This document shows, piece after piece, positions 1 to 8,549 of a stretch of 64,000 nucleotides of DNA. Source of the stretch: CAZNUM01 sp964539305. GTDB taxonomy: Bacteria > Fidelibacterota > Marinisomatia > Marinisomatales > TCS55. Position numbers and translations under genes: made by a program. The notes under the pieces were generated by a model, which did no database searches, was not told the origin of the DNA, and saw nothing but the letters and a program-made list of their open reading frames with translations. The stretch lies in the NCBI GenBank assembly GCA_964539305.1, contig CAZIIM010000004.1, positions 24,882-88,881 on the forward strand. Direction: 5' to 3'. Each line of letters begins with the position of its first letter. Positions within the stretch are counted from its first letter, which is position 1.

Positions 1-5
1 ACCCA

Positions 6-467
6 TCAGGTCAACTCCTCCGTTGTAATCATGATTTTTTCGTCTTTAATCACAACCAAGTACTTGGTGAGCGGTTTCGGAGGAGGCCCCGAAATATTCT
101 TACCCTGGAGATCGTAGAGCCCATTATGGCAGGCACACCAAATCTGCTCCGTATCTGATTTGTATTGAACAATACAGTCCAAATGGGTGCAGGTTGCCGC
201 CATGGCGCTGAAGTTACCGTCTTTCTGCCGCACGATAATCACAGGTTTACGGCCAAAGCGGATGATTTTTGATGAATTGGGCGGGAAGTCCTTTAATGTG
301 CCTGCTTCAACGCTGTTGACATAGGAAACCGCTACTTTCGGTGGGATTAAATAGCGGAAAATTGGATAAATCAGACTTCCCAACCATACAAACAACCCCG
401 TCCCCAATAATATATCGATAAAACGGCGGCGACCGATGTTCGACTCACCGTTGGTAGTCGTATTCAT
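6..467 (-). CDS. Rieske [2Fe-2S] protein
   Basis: This is a 153-residue Rieske protein, expected to pass electrons from quinol to a cytochrome in a bc-type complex on the periplasmic face of the membrane. An RRRF twin-arginine-like motif (residues 13-16) precedes one membrane anchor (about 17-40). Both cluster-binding boxes are present: CTHLDC (93-98) and CACH (111-114), giving two Cys and two His ligands plus the disulfide cysteines of quinol-oxidising Rieske proteins. The first box has Asp where Gly is usual. A GGGGG-rich Shine-Dalgarno sits upstream of the ATG. The stop overlaps a possible ATG at 4-6 (TGATG), so a coupled gene, perhaps cytochrome b, probably continues outside the window. 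Confidence 0.93.
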   Translation of the reverse strand: MNTTTNGESNIGRRRFIDILLGTGLFVWLGSLIYPIFRYLIPPKVAVSYVNSVEAGTLKDFPPNSSKIIRFGRKPVIIVRQKDGNFSAMAATCTHLDCIVQYKSDTEQIWCACHNGLYDLQGKNISGPPPKPLTKYLVVIKDEKIMITTEELT

Positions 468-547
468 TTTCCCCCTGTTCCCCTTATTTATCGAGTTTAC
501 ATTTCCAATACGATAGTAAAATCTACGAAGAATCTTATAATGTCACC

Positions 548-561
548 GTACTATTTAGTAC
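548..561. promoter_or_regulatory. Perfect 14-bp palindrome, candidate Rrf2 operator
   Basis: GTACTATTTAGTAC is a perfect 6-2-6 inverted repeat at the very end of the Rrf2 gene, about 80 bases upstream of the Rieske start. Rrf2 regulators bind AT-rich dyads of about this size, so autoregulation or control of the Rieske/cytochrome b genes is plausible. That role is inference; the palindrome itself is seen directly. Confidence 0.4.
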
Positions 562-1046
562 TAAGGCATTAAATCATTATCGTCGTTTTTAATGGTCCCA
601 ATCAGATCCTGGATCCCGGCAGCCCGCATGGCAGCTCTTTTTTCCATGGCCTTATGGGCTACTGTTTTCAGATCCTTCGTCTCCAGGACGCGTTGAATCT
701 GCCGGTTGATCTCCATCCATTCCTTGTGGAAGGGACAGGGTTGTTCATCGGAGCATAAATCCAGTCCAATGACACACCGTTCTTCTCCAGGCCCGTCGAT
801 CGCTTTTACAATCTGGCGAATGTAGATTTGATCTGCCGGTCGCGCCAGCTTAAAACCACCATTCCGGCCACGAAAGGCCTTCAGAATTTTATGGTTAGCC
901 AACGTCTGTGCAATTTTCGCCAAAAAGGGCTGAGGAATATTGTAAGCCTCGGCGATTTCACTGACCATTACAGGTTCCGGCGAATTTTTTTCCGCCAGAT
1001 AAATCAGTGCCTGAATGGCATATTCAGCTGATTTCGAATATAACAT
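561..1046 (-). CDS. Rrf2-family transcriptional regulator
   Basis: This 161-residue protein is of the IscR/NsrR type. The N-terminal winged helix (residues 1-75) has the family start MLYSKSAEYAIQAL and the wing segment RGRNGGFKLARP. Three cysteines follow in the usual spacing (C91, C98, C104; C-x6-C-x5-C), so a [2Fe-2S] or [4Fe-4S] sensor cluster is likely. It lies inside the respiratory gene cluster between the monohaem lipoprotein and the Rieske gene, which suggests redox, NO or Fe-S control of these respiratory genes. The signal it senses cannot be told from the sequence. Confidence 0.93.
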   Translation of the reverse strand: MLYSKSAEYAIQALIYLAEKNSPEPVMVSEIAEAYNIPQPFLAKIAQTLANHKILKAFRGRNGGFKLARPADQIYIRQIVKAIDGPGEERCVIGLDLCSDEQPCPFHKEWMEINRQIQRVLETKDLKTVAHKAMEKRAAMRAAGIQDLIGTIKNDDNDLMP

Positions 1047-1049
1047 TTC

Positions 1050-1427
1050 CTATTTCTCCGTCAAACTGTCCTCAACAATCCATTGGTAAATCAAATCATA
1101 ATCATCGGGTTCCCCCAGAAAACGATACATCCATCCCGTCTCCGATTTGAGAGGTGTTTCCGGGTTCAAAACTTCCTTTAAAAAACTACAGTCCGGATTT
1201 CCTGTTTCAATCTGGCTCAAAGCAGAAACACTCGCGTAGCTGGTAAGGATGACACCGTAATGGTTCACATTTTCATTATGGCAGCGCACACAACTGCGCT
1301 CCAGGATTGGTTTAATATGATCCACATACGTGACCCGATCTGGTCGCACCGGCTGCATACTTTTATCAATTTCAGTACAGGCACTGACCAGAAAAAATAC
1401 CAACATTGTTGAAATTATTTTTCTCAT
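1050..1427 (-). CDS. Monohaem c-type cytochrome lipoprotein
   Basis: This is a 125-residue protein with a short lipoprotein signal (lipobox VSAC, Cys 17) and one haem c site, CVRCH, near residue 47. The pattern 'Y-V-D-H-I-K-P-I-L-x-x-S-C-x-x-C-H' resembles small cytochrome domains of the planctomycete PSCyt1 type. It probably acts as a membrane-tethered periplasmic electron carrier. Only 3 bases separate it from the 14-haem gene upstream and 3 bases from the Rrf2 gene downstream, so it belongs to the same operon. The redox partner is unknown. Confidence 0.82.
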   Translation of the reverse strand: MRKIISTMLVFFLVSACTEIDKSMQPVRPDRVTYVDHIKPILERSCVRCHNENVNHYGVILTSYASVSALSQIETGNPDCSFLKEVLNPETPLKSETGWMYRFLGEPDDYDLIYQWIVEDSLTEK

Positions 1428-1430
1428 GTT

Positions 1431-2600
1431 CTAATTAGAATGGCAATAGCCACAAAAACCATTCCCTTTGGTTGTCTGGCGCGTATGGCAAGTGAAACAC
1501 AGTGATACCGGCTCGGTACACCAGTCACCCTGGGTGTTGTGCCTGAATCCGGCTTCGTGGGTTTTGGGATCCGTATTCTGGATGCCGTCCTTATCCATGT
1601 GACAGCGTGTACAGGTAGGATCTGCTCCTTCCACATCGTGGCACGACTGGCACAATTCAATATCTCTTCGCGCCAGTTCAGCGTGCGTACCGCCGGTCAC
1701 ATTGTTGGCGAAATCGGTGCCCGGTTCATATACCACCGCTCCCCAATTCAGACCATCGTGAAAATCAGGCTTATTGGCAATTGGGTTCTTCCGGTTCTGG
1801 TGGCAATCGGTACAAAACTCCGGTGCCTCGTGGCAGACCCGGCAATCCTTGGCCTTGGTGTTGGCGTCCAGTCCATGGAAATAGACATAATTCAAATCAT
1901 GATTCCGGGATAAAAGCAGTTTACCCTTCATCATATCCTGCCGGTAAGACGGAACCGGATTCAACTGGGGCAAATCACCACCAAGCCGGGCACCGCTGTG
2001 GCAATTATCACAGGTCAGCTGGGTATGGCAAAGCTGACAATCAGCCGTATTAGATAAGGCCGCCACATCGTGGTCCTTCAGCCAAGTGGGTGTATGATTT
2101 TTAGGCCTCAGCCGAGCCACCACATCATGGCAGGCAGAACAATTTTCAGGTGCTTTTTTCTCCTGATGACAACTCAGACAGTCAGCCATTTTGGGAATAG
2201 GCGGATAGTTGTCTATACCGGTCATATCACTATGACATACGGCACAATCAATCTTTTGCTTTGCCCAGTGGACCTTATGGGGAAAATTGAAATTCCGAAC
2301 CACTGTCCGGAAAGTACCATAAGGTTCTTTTCCAAGATGGCAATTCTCGCATTCTCCCTCTTCCTTCCAGACTTTATGACACTTTAGACAGCGTTTTTCG
2401 GTAGGAAGAATGGAGTCCTCCGAACGCATACTGGACTTCAAGAGCTTTGGGTTGTGGCACTTCGTACAGCGGACCCCCACATCCTGAACGTGCAATTCAT
2501 GACTGAATTGAATCACAGGTTGCCGACCATCCGCGGCTTGAAGGCCGGAAGACAGGTAAACCAATGCAGGAATGAGTTGAATGAAAATGCGCCGCATCAT
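1431..2600 (-). CDS. 14-haem c-type cytochrome
   Basis: This 389-residue secreted protein contains fourteen CxxCH haem-binding motifs, the first CTKCH near residue 45 and the last CGYCH at the C-terminus. The N-terminus is a Sec signal peptide (hydrophobic stretch about 5-22, then QAADG) without a lipobox, so it is periplasmic or extracellular. Many separate His residues (for example FSHELH, FPHKVH) fit bis-His ligation. It overlaps the beta-barrel gene upstream by an ATGA junction, and this pairing suggests a cytochrome-porin electron conduit. It may instead only store or relay electrons in the periplasm. I cannot assign it to a named family such as MtrA or OmcS. Confidence 0.88.
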   Translation of the reverse strand: MMRRIFIQLIPALVYLSSGLQAADGRQPVIQFSHELHVQDVGVRCTKCHNPKLLKSSMRSEDSILPTEKRCLKCHKVWKEEGECENCHLGKEPYGTFRTVVRNFNFPHKVHWAKQKIDCAVCHSDMTGIDNYPPIPKMADCLSCHQEKKAPENCSACHDVVARLRPKNHTPTWLKDHDVAALSNTADCQLCHTQLTCDNCHSGARLGGDLPQLNPVPSYRQDMMKGKLLLSRNHDLNYVYFHGLDANTKAKDCRVCHEAPEFCTDCHQNRKNPIANKPDFHDGLNWGAVVYEPGTDFANNVTGGTHAELARRDIELCQSCHDVEGADPTCTRCHMDKDGIQNTDPKTHEAGFRHNTQGDWCTEPVSLCFTCHTRQTTKGNGFCGYCHSN

Positions 2601-3841
2601 AACCAGTATTTCAGTCCTAGCAGGAAACGGATGTCCCGGCTGTAATACTTATTTCTTAATATATCAATTTCCGAGTTAAGGGTAATTTTTTTCCATACCG
2701 GATAGGAGCCCCGGAGGGTAACGGTGGCCAGATCGTCCCAGCTGCCTTCCAGCAGGCGGTAGTTCCCAACCGTAACTTTGGAAGCCAGGTTCAATTTCCT
2801 GAACGTAATAAAATGGCTCATGACTAAGCGGTTGGAGGCTCCACCATACCCCTCCTGATGAATAAGGCTCAGTTGTAAATTGGATGTCCCGGCCCCTGCA
2901 GATATAATGGTTGCCTGATCCCCCTGAAAGAGCACCTGCCGCAGCTGGAATCGTCCTGTCATCCTTTTCGGGAGTCCAACTTGACCGCTTAAACGGAATT
3001 CCTGGGAGGCATGGGATTCAAACACGGAGAAAATCGAGTTTTCCGGAATCCGGGGTTCCCGGAGATTGTATTCGAGTACCAGATTCCTGAAGGGGCGGAT
3101 TTTACTCCCCTGGTATGTCCCCTGAATCAGAAAATCTGCCAGTTGAAACGGTTTCAGCTGGTGACGGCTACGTAAATAGACGGCCACGTCCTGATGCTGC
3201 CAGCGAGCCTGGAATCCGAACCGTTTTTTAATAGAGGCAGGAACTTCGATATTCTTTCCCATCCTTGCAGATCGATAAACAGGCCGGGTATGCCGTTTAT
3301 CCGAAACTCCGGCCTTAAGCGCCAGTGAATTGGAAGGTTTCCATCCTGCTTCAATTCCCATAAACAGATTATCCATCGGCTTATCCGTCAGACCCGAGGC
3401 TGGGACATAAGCGCCCACAAAGCCTGTGAGATTTACCCGTTTCCACCGGTACCCAGTCGACAGACCATCCAGTCGACCGGCATCAGACACCGAATAATGA
3501 AACTGGCGGCCCAGAACCACTTCCAACCGACGCTTGAACCAGAAGGTGGTGTAATTAAAACTATGAAGTTGAATTACCGGCTCATTACTAAATGTATTTA
3601 CGGGATCGGTGTAAAACACACCGGAGAAGTTCAGCCGGCTGTTCTTGAGAAAAAGATCAGAGCCCCGAAGAAGAAAGGTCTGATACAGACGAACATGAGT
3701 CAGGGTGCTGTCATTGAGATCCTGCCGTGAAAACGTATAGGCACTGGAAGAAAAAACACCATTTACCGTGGCGCCGGCGAACGAAAGATTTAGCAGTAGA
3801 AGAATTCCGGTAAAACAGCGACGATTTACCATATCATTCAA
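2597..3841 (-). CDS. Putative outer-membrane beta-barrel protein
   Basis: This 414-residue protein has a signal peptide (about residues 9-25, ending SFAGA). The rest is an alternating amphipathic pattern with many aromatic and charged strands and a C-terminus LLGLKYWL, which looks like a transmembrane beta barrel. It sits between the small membrane gene and the 14-haem cytochrome gene with 4-base ATGA overlaps on both sides, so it is translated with them. By context it could hold the multihaem cytochrome in the outer membrane as MtrB-type porins do, but it is clearly shorter than MtrB and I see no sequence motif in common. A methionine at residue 4 is an alternative start. Confidence 0.7.
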   Translation of the reverse strand: MNDMVNRRCFTGILLLLNLSFAGATVNGVFSSSAYTFSRQDLNDSTLTHVRLYQTFLLRGSDLFLKNSRLNFSGVFYTDPVNTFSNEPVIQLHSFNYTTFWFKRRLEVVLGRQFHYSVSDAGRLDGLSTGYRWKRVNLTGFVGAYVPASGLTDKPMDNLFMGIEAGWKPSNSLALKAGVSDKRHTRPVYRSARMGKNIEVPASIKKRFGFQARWQHQDVAVYLRSRHQLKPFQLADFLIQGTYQGSKIRPFRNLVLEYNLREPRIPENSIFSVFESHASQEFRLSGQVGLPKRMTGRFQLRQVLFQGDQATIISAGAGTSNLQLSLIHQEGYGGASNRLVMSHFITFRKLNLASKVTVGNYRLLEGSWDDLATVTLRGSYPVWKKITLNSEIDILRNKYYSRDIRFLLGLKYWL

Positions 3842-4086
3842 TCATCCTTTGCCCGTTTTAAACCAACAAACACATAGGTAAGTACCCCTGCTAATAACGC
3901 GAAAATCGGCATGACTACAATGGAAATCCCCAAGGTAGCATTCTGCGCATCATGGAGATAATGGGAAAGTGAAATCAGATTCAAAATCCAGGTAATTACC
4001 GCCACCACCATCAACCAAATTAAGGAGACGCTGAGCACCTGAATAAAGGAAATCAAAAACGATTGTTTCTTCTGATCCTCCATCAT
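3838..4086 (-). CDS. Small two-helix membrane protein of the respiratory complex
   Basis: This 82-residue protein has two predicted membrane helices (about 14-38 and 50-73) and a charged C-terminus KRAKDD. No family is recognised. It overlaps the NrfD gene by ATGA upstream and the barrel gene by ATGA downstream. Small two-helix subunits accompany NrfD proteins in alternative complex III (ActD-like position), so it is probably an accessory membrane subunit of the same complex. That role rests on context only. Confidence 0.7.
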   Translation of the reverse strand: MMEDQKKQSFLISFIQVLSVSLIWLMVVAVITWILNLISLSHYLHDAQNATLGISIVVMPIFALLAGVLTYVFVGLKRAKDD

Positions 4087-5429
4087 GCTACTCCTTCCTT
4101 TAATTTAGCCGTGTCAGGCAGATATGAATCCAGGCGGCTCTTGGCCGCTTCCAGACCTTCTTCACGTCCTTCCTTGATTTCCCAGATTGAAATAATAGGA
4201 AAAATCTTTGAAAAGATCAGGAACAAGAGGCAAAAAACAGATACACCCCAGGCGAATAAGGCCCATTCCGTGAGGCTGGGAACGTAGGGCTGACTTACAA
4301 CGGGCAACCGGGGATTGGACAGGGAGGGTACAATAATGATCAGCCGTTCCAGCCACATTCCGATGATGACCGCAATTCCCGCCACCAGAATTCCTGGTAT
4401 TTTTTTCAACTTCTTAAAGGACAGAACCACCACCGGTATCAGGAAATTGCACACCACCATGGCCCAGAAATAGGGCGCGTACGGGCCTGTGAACTTGAAA
4501 TGAATAACCCGCATTTCCATCGGCTCATTACCATAAATACCGGTTAAATATTCGCTGAAAGTGAAATAGGTCCAGAATAAAGAGAATACGAGCAATAATA
4601 TTCCCATGTACTGAAAATGAATTTCCTTCAAGTACTCTTCCAGATGGAATAATTTCCGGAAAAAGATCATCACCACGAGGAGAGTAGCCGTTCCAGAGAA
4701 GATGGCCCCCGTTACGAAATACGGCCCGAAAATGGTGCTATGCCACCCAGATTGCAGGGTCATCGAGAAAATGTAAGAAATGACCGTATGAACACTCACT
4801 GCTACGGGAATGACTACTACCATCAAAATGGACATGGCCCGTTCCAAAATGTGTTTTTGCCGGGGAGTACCCACGTACCCCCAACTAAGGAAGTTGTATA
4901 ACCACTTGAGTTTCGTAGTCGTTCGATCTCGCAACAAGGCAATATCCGGAATCATAGGTACATAGAGGTAAACCGTGCTGGCAGTGAAGTAGAGACTTAT
5001 CGCCGTTACGTCCCACAGGAGGGGTGATTGCAATCTTCCATAATAGAAGACATTCAGGACACGATCAGGTCGACCAAGATCAATGATGGGGTGGAGCCCC
5101 CCAATCATTAGAACAATTGCCGTAATAACTTCAGCCATACGGGTAATGGGCCGTCGCCATTCTGCCTGGGAAAGGCGCAGAATCGCCGATATGAGTGTCC
5201 CAGCGTGGCTGATACCGATGAAGAAAACAAAATTGATAATATAGAAACCCCAGGTGACCGTGTTGTTCATCCCTGTAACACTCAGTCCGTAGATCAGCTG
5301 GCGGATGTACATGTAGGTGGCCCAGATAATGACCAGAACAAAGAAAGCAATCATCCAGTTGATTTTGGAGTTCCCCTCAACAATGGGTTTATATAGCGTA
5401 TAATCCGGATCTTGCTTCAGATCGTTCAT
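4083..5429 (-). CDS. NrfD/PsrC-family quinone-interacting membrane subunit
   Basis: This 448-residue integral membrane protein of about ten helices belongs to the NrfD/PsrC family, which exchanges electrons and protons between the quinone pool and an Fe-S/molybdopterin-like module. The family region 'WGFYIINFVFFIGISHAG' lies near residues 61-78. Further supports are HPIIDLGRP (about 113-121) and conserved charged residues inside helices. The start overlaps the stop of the Fe-S subunit gene (TAATG) and the stop overlaps the next gene (ATGA), so expression is tightly coupled. Together with the neighbours it resembles alternative complex III or the Qrc menaquinone reductase. Confidence 0.92.
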   Translation of the reverse strand: MNDLKQDPDYTLYKPIVEGNSKINWMIAFFVLVIIWATYMYIRQLIYGLSVTGMNNTVTWGFYIINFVFFIGISHAGTLISAILRLSQAEWRRPITRMAEVITAIVLMIGGLHPIIDLGRPDRVLNVFYYGRLQSPLLWDVTAISLYFTASTVYLYVPMIPDIALLRDRTTTKLKWLYNFLSWGYVGTPRQKHILERAMSILMVVVIPVAVSVHTVISYIFSMTLQSGWHSTIFGPYFVTGAIFSGTATLLVVMIFFRKLFHLEEYLKEIHFQYMGILLLVFSLFWTYFTFSEYLTGIYGNEPMEMRVIHFKFTGPYAPYFWAMVVCNFLIPVVVLSFKKLKKIPGILVAGIAVIIGMWLERLIIIVPSLSNPRLPVVSQPYVPSLTEWALFAWGVSVFCLLFLIFSKIFPIISIWEIKEGREEGLEAAKSRLDSYLPDTAKLKEGVA

Positions 5430-6121
5430 TATTTATCTTCCTTCTTCAGATAATAGACCTTTGGTTCCGTGCCCAGTTCTTCTTCCAGCCGGAAAGCACG
5501 GCTGGAATGTTTTAATTCGCTCACTTTATGATCCTGGTTTTCCAAATCTCCAAACGTAATGGCATCCGTTGGGCAGGAATCGGCACAGGCGGGTTGATAA
5601 TCTTCTTCTCGCAACTCTCGATTCTCATAACGGGCAATATCCTTCGCCACGGCCAGACGATGGTGACAGAAACTACATTTTTCTACCACCCCCTTCATTC
5701 TACGGGTCACGTCCGGGTTCAGGGTTATTTCGTAGGCCTCCGGGACCTCCGGCTCGTGGTAATTAAAGGTCTTGGCAGAATAGGGACAGGCCGCCATACA
5801 GAACCGGCAGCCAATACACCGGTAGTACACTTGTCCCACCAGTCCATCTTCATTAAGATAGGTGGCATGAACCGGACAAACTTTGGTGCAGGGAGGATTA
5901 TCGCATTGAAAACAGGGCCTAGGAATGTGAGTTACCCGGATATCAGGATATTCACCGTGATACTCTGTAATAATCTGCATCCAGTCCATAGCCCGCCCCG
6001 CCTGAGCCGCCTCTGCCCCTACATTAGGAATATTGTTTTCCATCCGGCAGGCGTTGACACAGGCACCACAGCCAGTGCATTTATTTAAATCTATTACCAT
6101 ACCCCATCTAGCCATCGTCAA
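5429..6121 (-). CDS. Four-cluster [4Fe-4S] ferredoxin subunit (DmsB/PsrB type)
   Basis: This 230-residue electron-transfer subunit has sixteen cysteines in four groups: CTGCGACVNAC near residue 15, CFQCDNPPCTKVC near 70, CIGCRFCMAAC near 101, and CSFC with a distant CADSC pair at about 150-187. This is the usual arrangement for four cubane clusters in DmsB, PsrB and the Fe-S part of ActB. It would wire the molybdopterin-like subunit to the NrfD membrane subunit. No signal peptide is seen, so export would rely on the Tat signal of the adjacent large subunit. Confidence 0.93.
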   Translation of the reverse strand: MTMARWGMVIDLNKCTGCGACVNACRMENNIPNVGAEAAQAGRAMDWMQIITEYHGEYPDIRVTHIPRPCFQCDNPPCTKVCPVHATYLNEDGLVGQVYYRCIGCRFCMAACPYSAKTFNYHEPEVPEAYEITLNPDVTRRMKGVVEKCSFCHHRLAVAKDIARYENRELREEDYQPACADSCPTDAITFGDLENQDHKVSELKHSSRAFRLEEELGTEPKVYYLKKEDK

Positions 6122-6125
6122 TCCT

Positions 6126-8549
6126 CTAAGCTAACGTGATTCGAATAGGTGTACCGGAAAATACAGGATTACCCCTGAACACCTCCGGTTGTGATACCAT
6201 TAAAATCCTTGGATCACTCCCAACGCCAGAAGTAAACCGGCCAACGTTTTCCCGACCCAGACCCAGAGGGATAAAAATGACATCGGGATGAATTATAGGA
6301 CGGACACGGACGCGAACGCGAATTGCCCCCACGGGAGAATCCAATTGAATTATTTCTCCATCCCTCACATGGTATTTCATGGCCGTTTCCGGATTTATTT
6401 CAGCCCAGTTTTCCCAGAACATTTCCCGGAGCATCCCCATCGTCTCTACTAGGGTGGAGGAGTATACCGTCCGCCCGTAAGGATTAGTAATGGGATAACC
6501 TGTGAGTAAGGTCAGTGGATAACCGCTGTCTTCATTGGCAATATACTTCCCCCGATTACCTAAATACTGTTTCCCGGCCAATAAATTTTTCAGCATCTGG
6601 GAGTTGTCCCCTTCAAATCCTTCAAATGACTTAAGGACCGGACTCAGAAAATCAAACTTACCGCTATTTGTCTCAATTACACTGGAAAGAGACTCATTCA
6701 CATAAGCAGCCGGATCCCACCACCCGCCTGTTTTCAGTAACTTTTTCAGGAATGTCTTTTCTGACTGGCCGATAGAATATTTAACATGCTTTCGATAAGC
6801 CTTAACCCATTCTTCCCGTGTTATTGGTTTAAATAACTGACCGGAGCCTTTCCTGTAGATTTTCTGTAGCCGTTTTTTAACCAAGCTTTTGGAATCCTTG
6901 CCAGGAAACAATTTTTTAGGGATCCCACTAATTCCTTCACCAATTCCACGAAGGATTTCATAGCTGCTTTTTGTTTCATACATGGGTTTGACCATGGGAC
7001 GCTGCAGAACAGCCACAGCGGCCGGAACACCAGGAATATCTTCCACTAAATCCCAATCCTCAAAACTGGAATGGGCCGGCAGGAGAACGTCAGCATTCAT
7101 ACTGGTTTCGTTGGGCAAATCACCAATGTACACCACCCGCGGAATGTGCTTCAGCAAGGTTTTCCATTTTGTCCGGTTTTCGCCGTAATAAACCGGATTG
7201 GCTTTATTAATAATTAATAGTTCAATATTATAGGGAGCATATCCTTCCACTCGCTCAGCAAAAATATCCAGCGATTTCTTCTCCAAAGGGTGAATCTCAT
7301 CGGTGAAAAACAGGTCCTGCACCTTCCCGCCGGTGAACGGCTGAGCAAACAATTTTGTTTCCTTCTCGCGGTTTGTAAAATACCATCCACCGGGGCGCTG
7401 AATACTACCCAATAGAAAATTGAGACAGTGGACAGCCCATAAATGCAGATCGCCCCGCGGGGATTGGAGCGCCTCTTGACCGCAAAGCACCACCGGTTTT
7501 TTCCGGCTGCGCAGTAGCGTCGTCAGATCCCGAATTCCTTCTTCAGAAATACCTGTAACTTCTTCAATACGTTTGGGGTGAAACTCGGAACGCACCATGG
7601 TCTCGAAACCAGTCTGTTCCTGACCATCACTATCCACAAAATCACTGAACCCTTGCGCATTCTTTCTGAAATACTCCATATCAATGGCATGCTCATCAAT
7701 CAGAAGATGGGCGATCCCCAAGGCCAGGGTTCCCCAGGTATCTGCATTAATCGGAAGCCATTTGTGGGCACTGGCAGCCGTAATATTCGCCCTGGGTCCC
7801 ACATAAATCAGCTTATTACGGGTAATATTTTTTAAATCCTTAAACTGGCTCAAGACCTGGTTCATGTGAATAGGTGAACCTTCTTCTTCCAGAAAATTGG
7901 ATCCCAAACTGACGATGCAGTCTGAATTAATTAAATCAAATTTGGGACGGAGGGACACCCCCTGAGTGAGAAAGGCTGAATTTGAATTTACAGGTTCATG
8001 CTCTTCCTGGAAAAAATTAGGTGTTCCCAGCCAGTTGGCAAAATTCTGCCAGACCTCTTTCATCACGGGAGAGTCATCTCCGTTAATGATGGCAATTTTA
8101 TAGGCTTGTTTTTTACTAACCAGATCATTGATGGTCGCCGCGATTGAAGATTGAATTTCTTCCCAACCAACGGGCTCCAGATCTTTTCTAACAGGTCCTT
8201 CCGGTCGAGCCATAGGAGTCGTAATCCGGTCCGGGTGGTAGAGGATTTCCAAATTGGCATAGGCCGCCGGACAGGTGCCTCCAAGATTCACCGGTGAGAG
8301 AGGGTTTCCACTAAGGCTTACAGGCAATCCGTCAATTCTGCGAACCTGGAGACTGCACCCCCCGGGGCAGAGACGACAGGCCGTGTTGCGTAAGGTCACC
8401 TTCCCGGGGCCTTTTCTTAATGCTTCAATCGTTTTATCGGACAGGGCGAACAATTGATTGAAAGAACCGGCTGCAATGGCCACACCCGTGGTTGCTAAAC
8501 CAGAAATCTTTAAAAATTCTCGTCGGGATAAAACTTTTTTCTCAGACAT
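6126..8549 (-). CDS. Molybdopterin-oxidoreductase-family large subunit (ActB/QrcB-like)
   Basis: This 807-residue protein begins with a Tat signal (SRREFLK, residues 8-14) and carries the N-terminal [4Fe-4S] motif C58-x2-C61-x3-C65-x27-C93. It follows the Psr/Phs family layout (LGTPNFF near 170, then LGSNFLEEEGSP; a C-terminal molydopterin-dinucleotide domain with TGYPITNPYGRT). Where PsrA/PhsA enzymes place the molybdenum-ligating Cys, shortly after the TPN-FF segment, I see EHEPVNSNSAFL and no Cys. That suggests a structural, non-catalytic subunit as in alternative complex III and Qrc. The gene overlaps the pentahaem gene by 8 bases. Confidence 0.9.
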   Translation of the reverse strand: MSEKKVLSRREFLKISGLATTGVAIAAGSFNQLFALSDKTIEALRKGPGKVTLRNTACRLCPGGCSLQVRRIDGLPVSLSGNPLSPVNLGGTCPAAYANLEILYHPDRITTPMARPEGPVRKDLEPVGWEEIQSSIAATINDLVSKKQAYKIAIINGDDSPVMKEVWQNFANWLGTPNFFQEEHEPVNSNSAFLTQGVSLRPKFDLINSDCIVSLGSNFLEEEGSPIHMNQVLSQFKDLKNITRNKLIYVGPRANITAASAHKWLPINADTWGTLALGIAHLLIDEHAIDMEYFRKNAQGFSDFVDSDGQEQTGFETMVRSEFHPKRIEEVTGISEEGIRDLTTLLRSRKKPVVLCGQEALQSPRGDLHLWAVHCLNFLLGSIQRPGGWYFTNREKETKLFAQPFTGGKVQDLFFTDEIHPLEKKSLDIFAERVEGYAPYNIELLIINKANPVYYGENRTKWKTLLKHIPRVVYIGDLPNETSMNADVLLPAHSSFEDWDLVEDIPGVPAAVAVLQRPMVKPMYETKSSYEILRGIGEGISGIPKKLFPGKDSKSLVKKRLQKIYRKGSGQLFKPITREEWVKAYRKHVKYSIGQSEKTFLKKLLKTGGWWDPAAYVNESLSSVIETNSGKFDFLSPVLKSFEGFEGDNSQMLKNLLAGKQYLGNRGKYIANEDSGYPLTLLTGYPITNPYGRTVYSSTLVETMGMLREMFWENWAEINPETAMKYHVRDGEIIQLDSPVGAIRVRVRVRPIIHPDVIFIPLGLGRENVGRFTSGVGSDPRILMVSQPEVFRGNPVFSGTPIRITLA

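Noticed and set aside
5528..6088. 186-residue plus-strand ORF
   Set aside because: It is antisense to the Fe-S subunit gene; the Cys-rich minus-strand frame explains the region.
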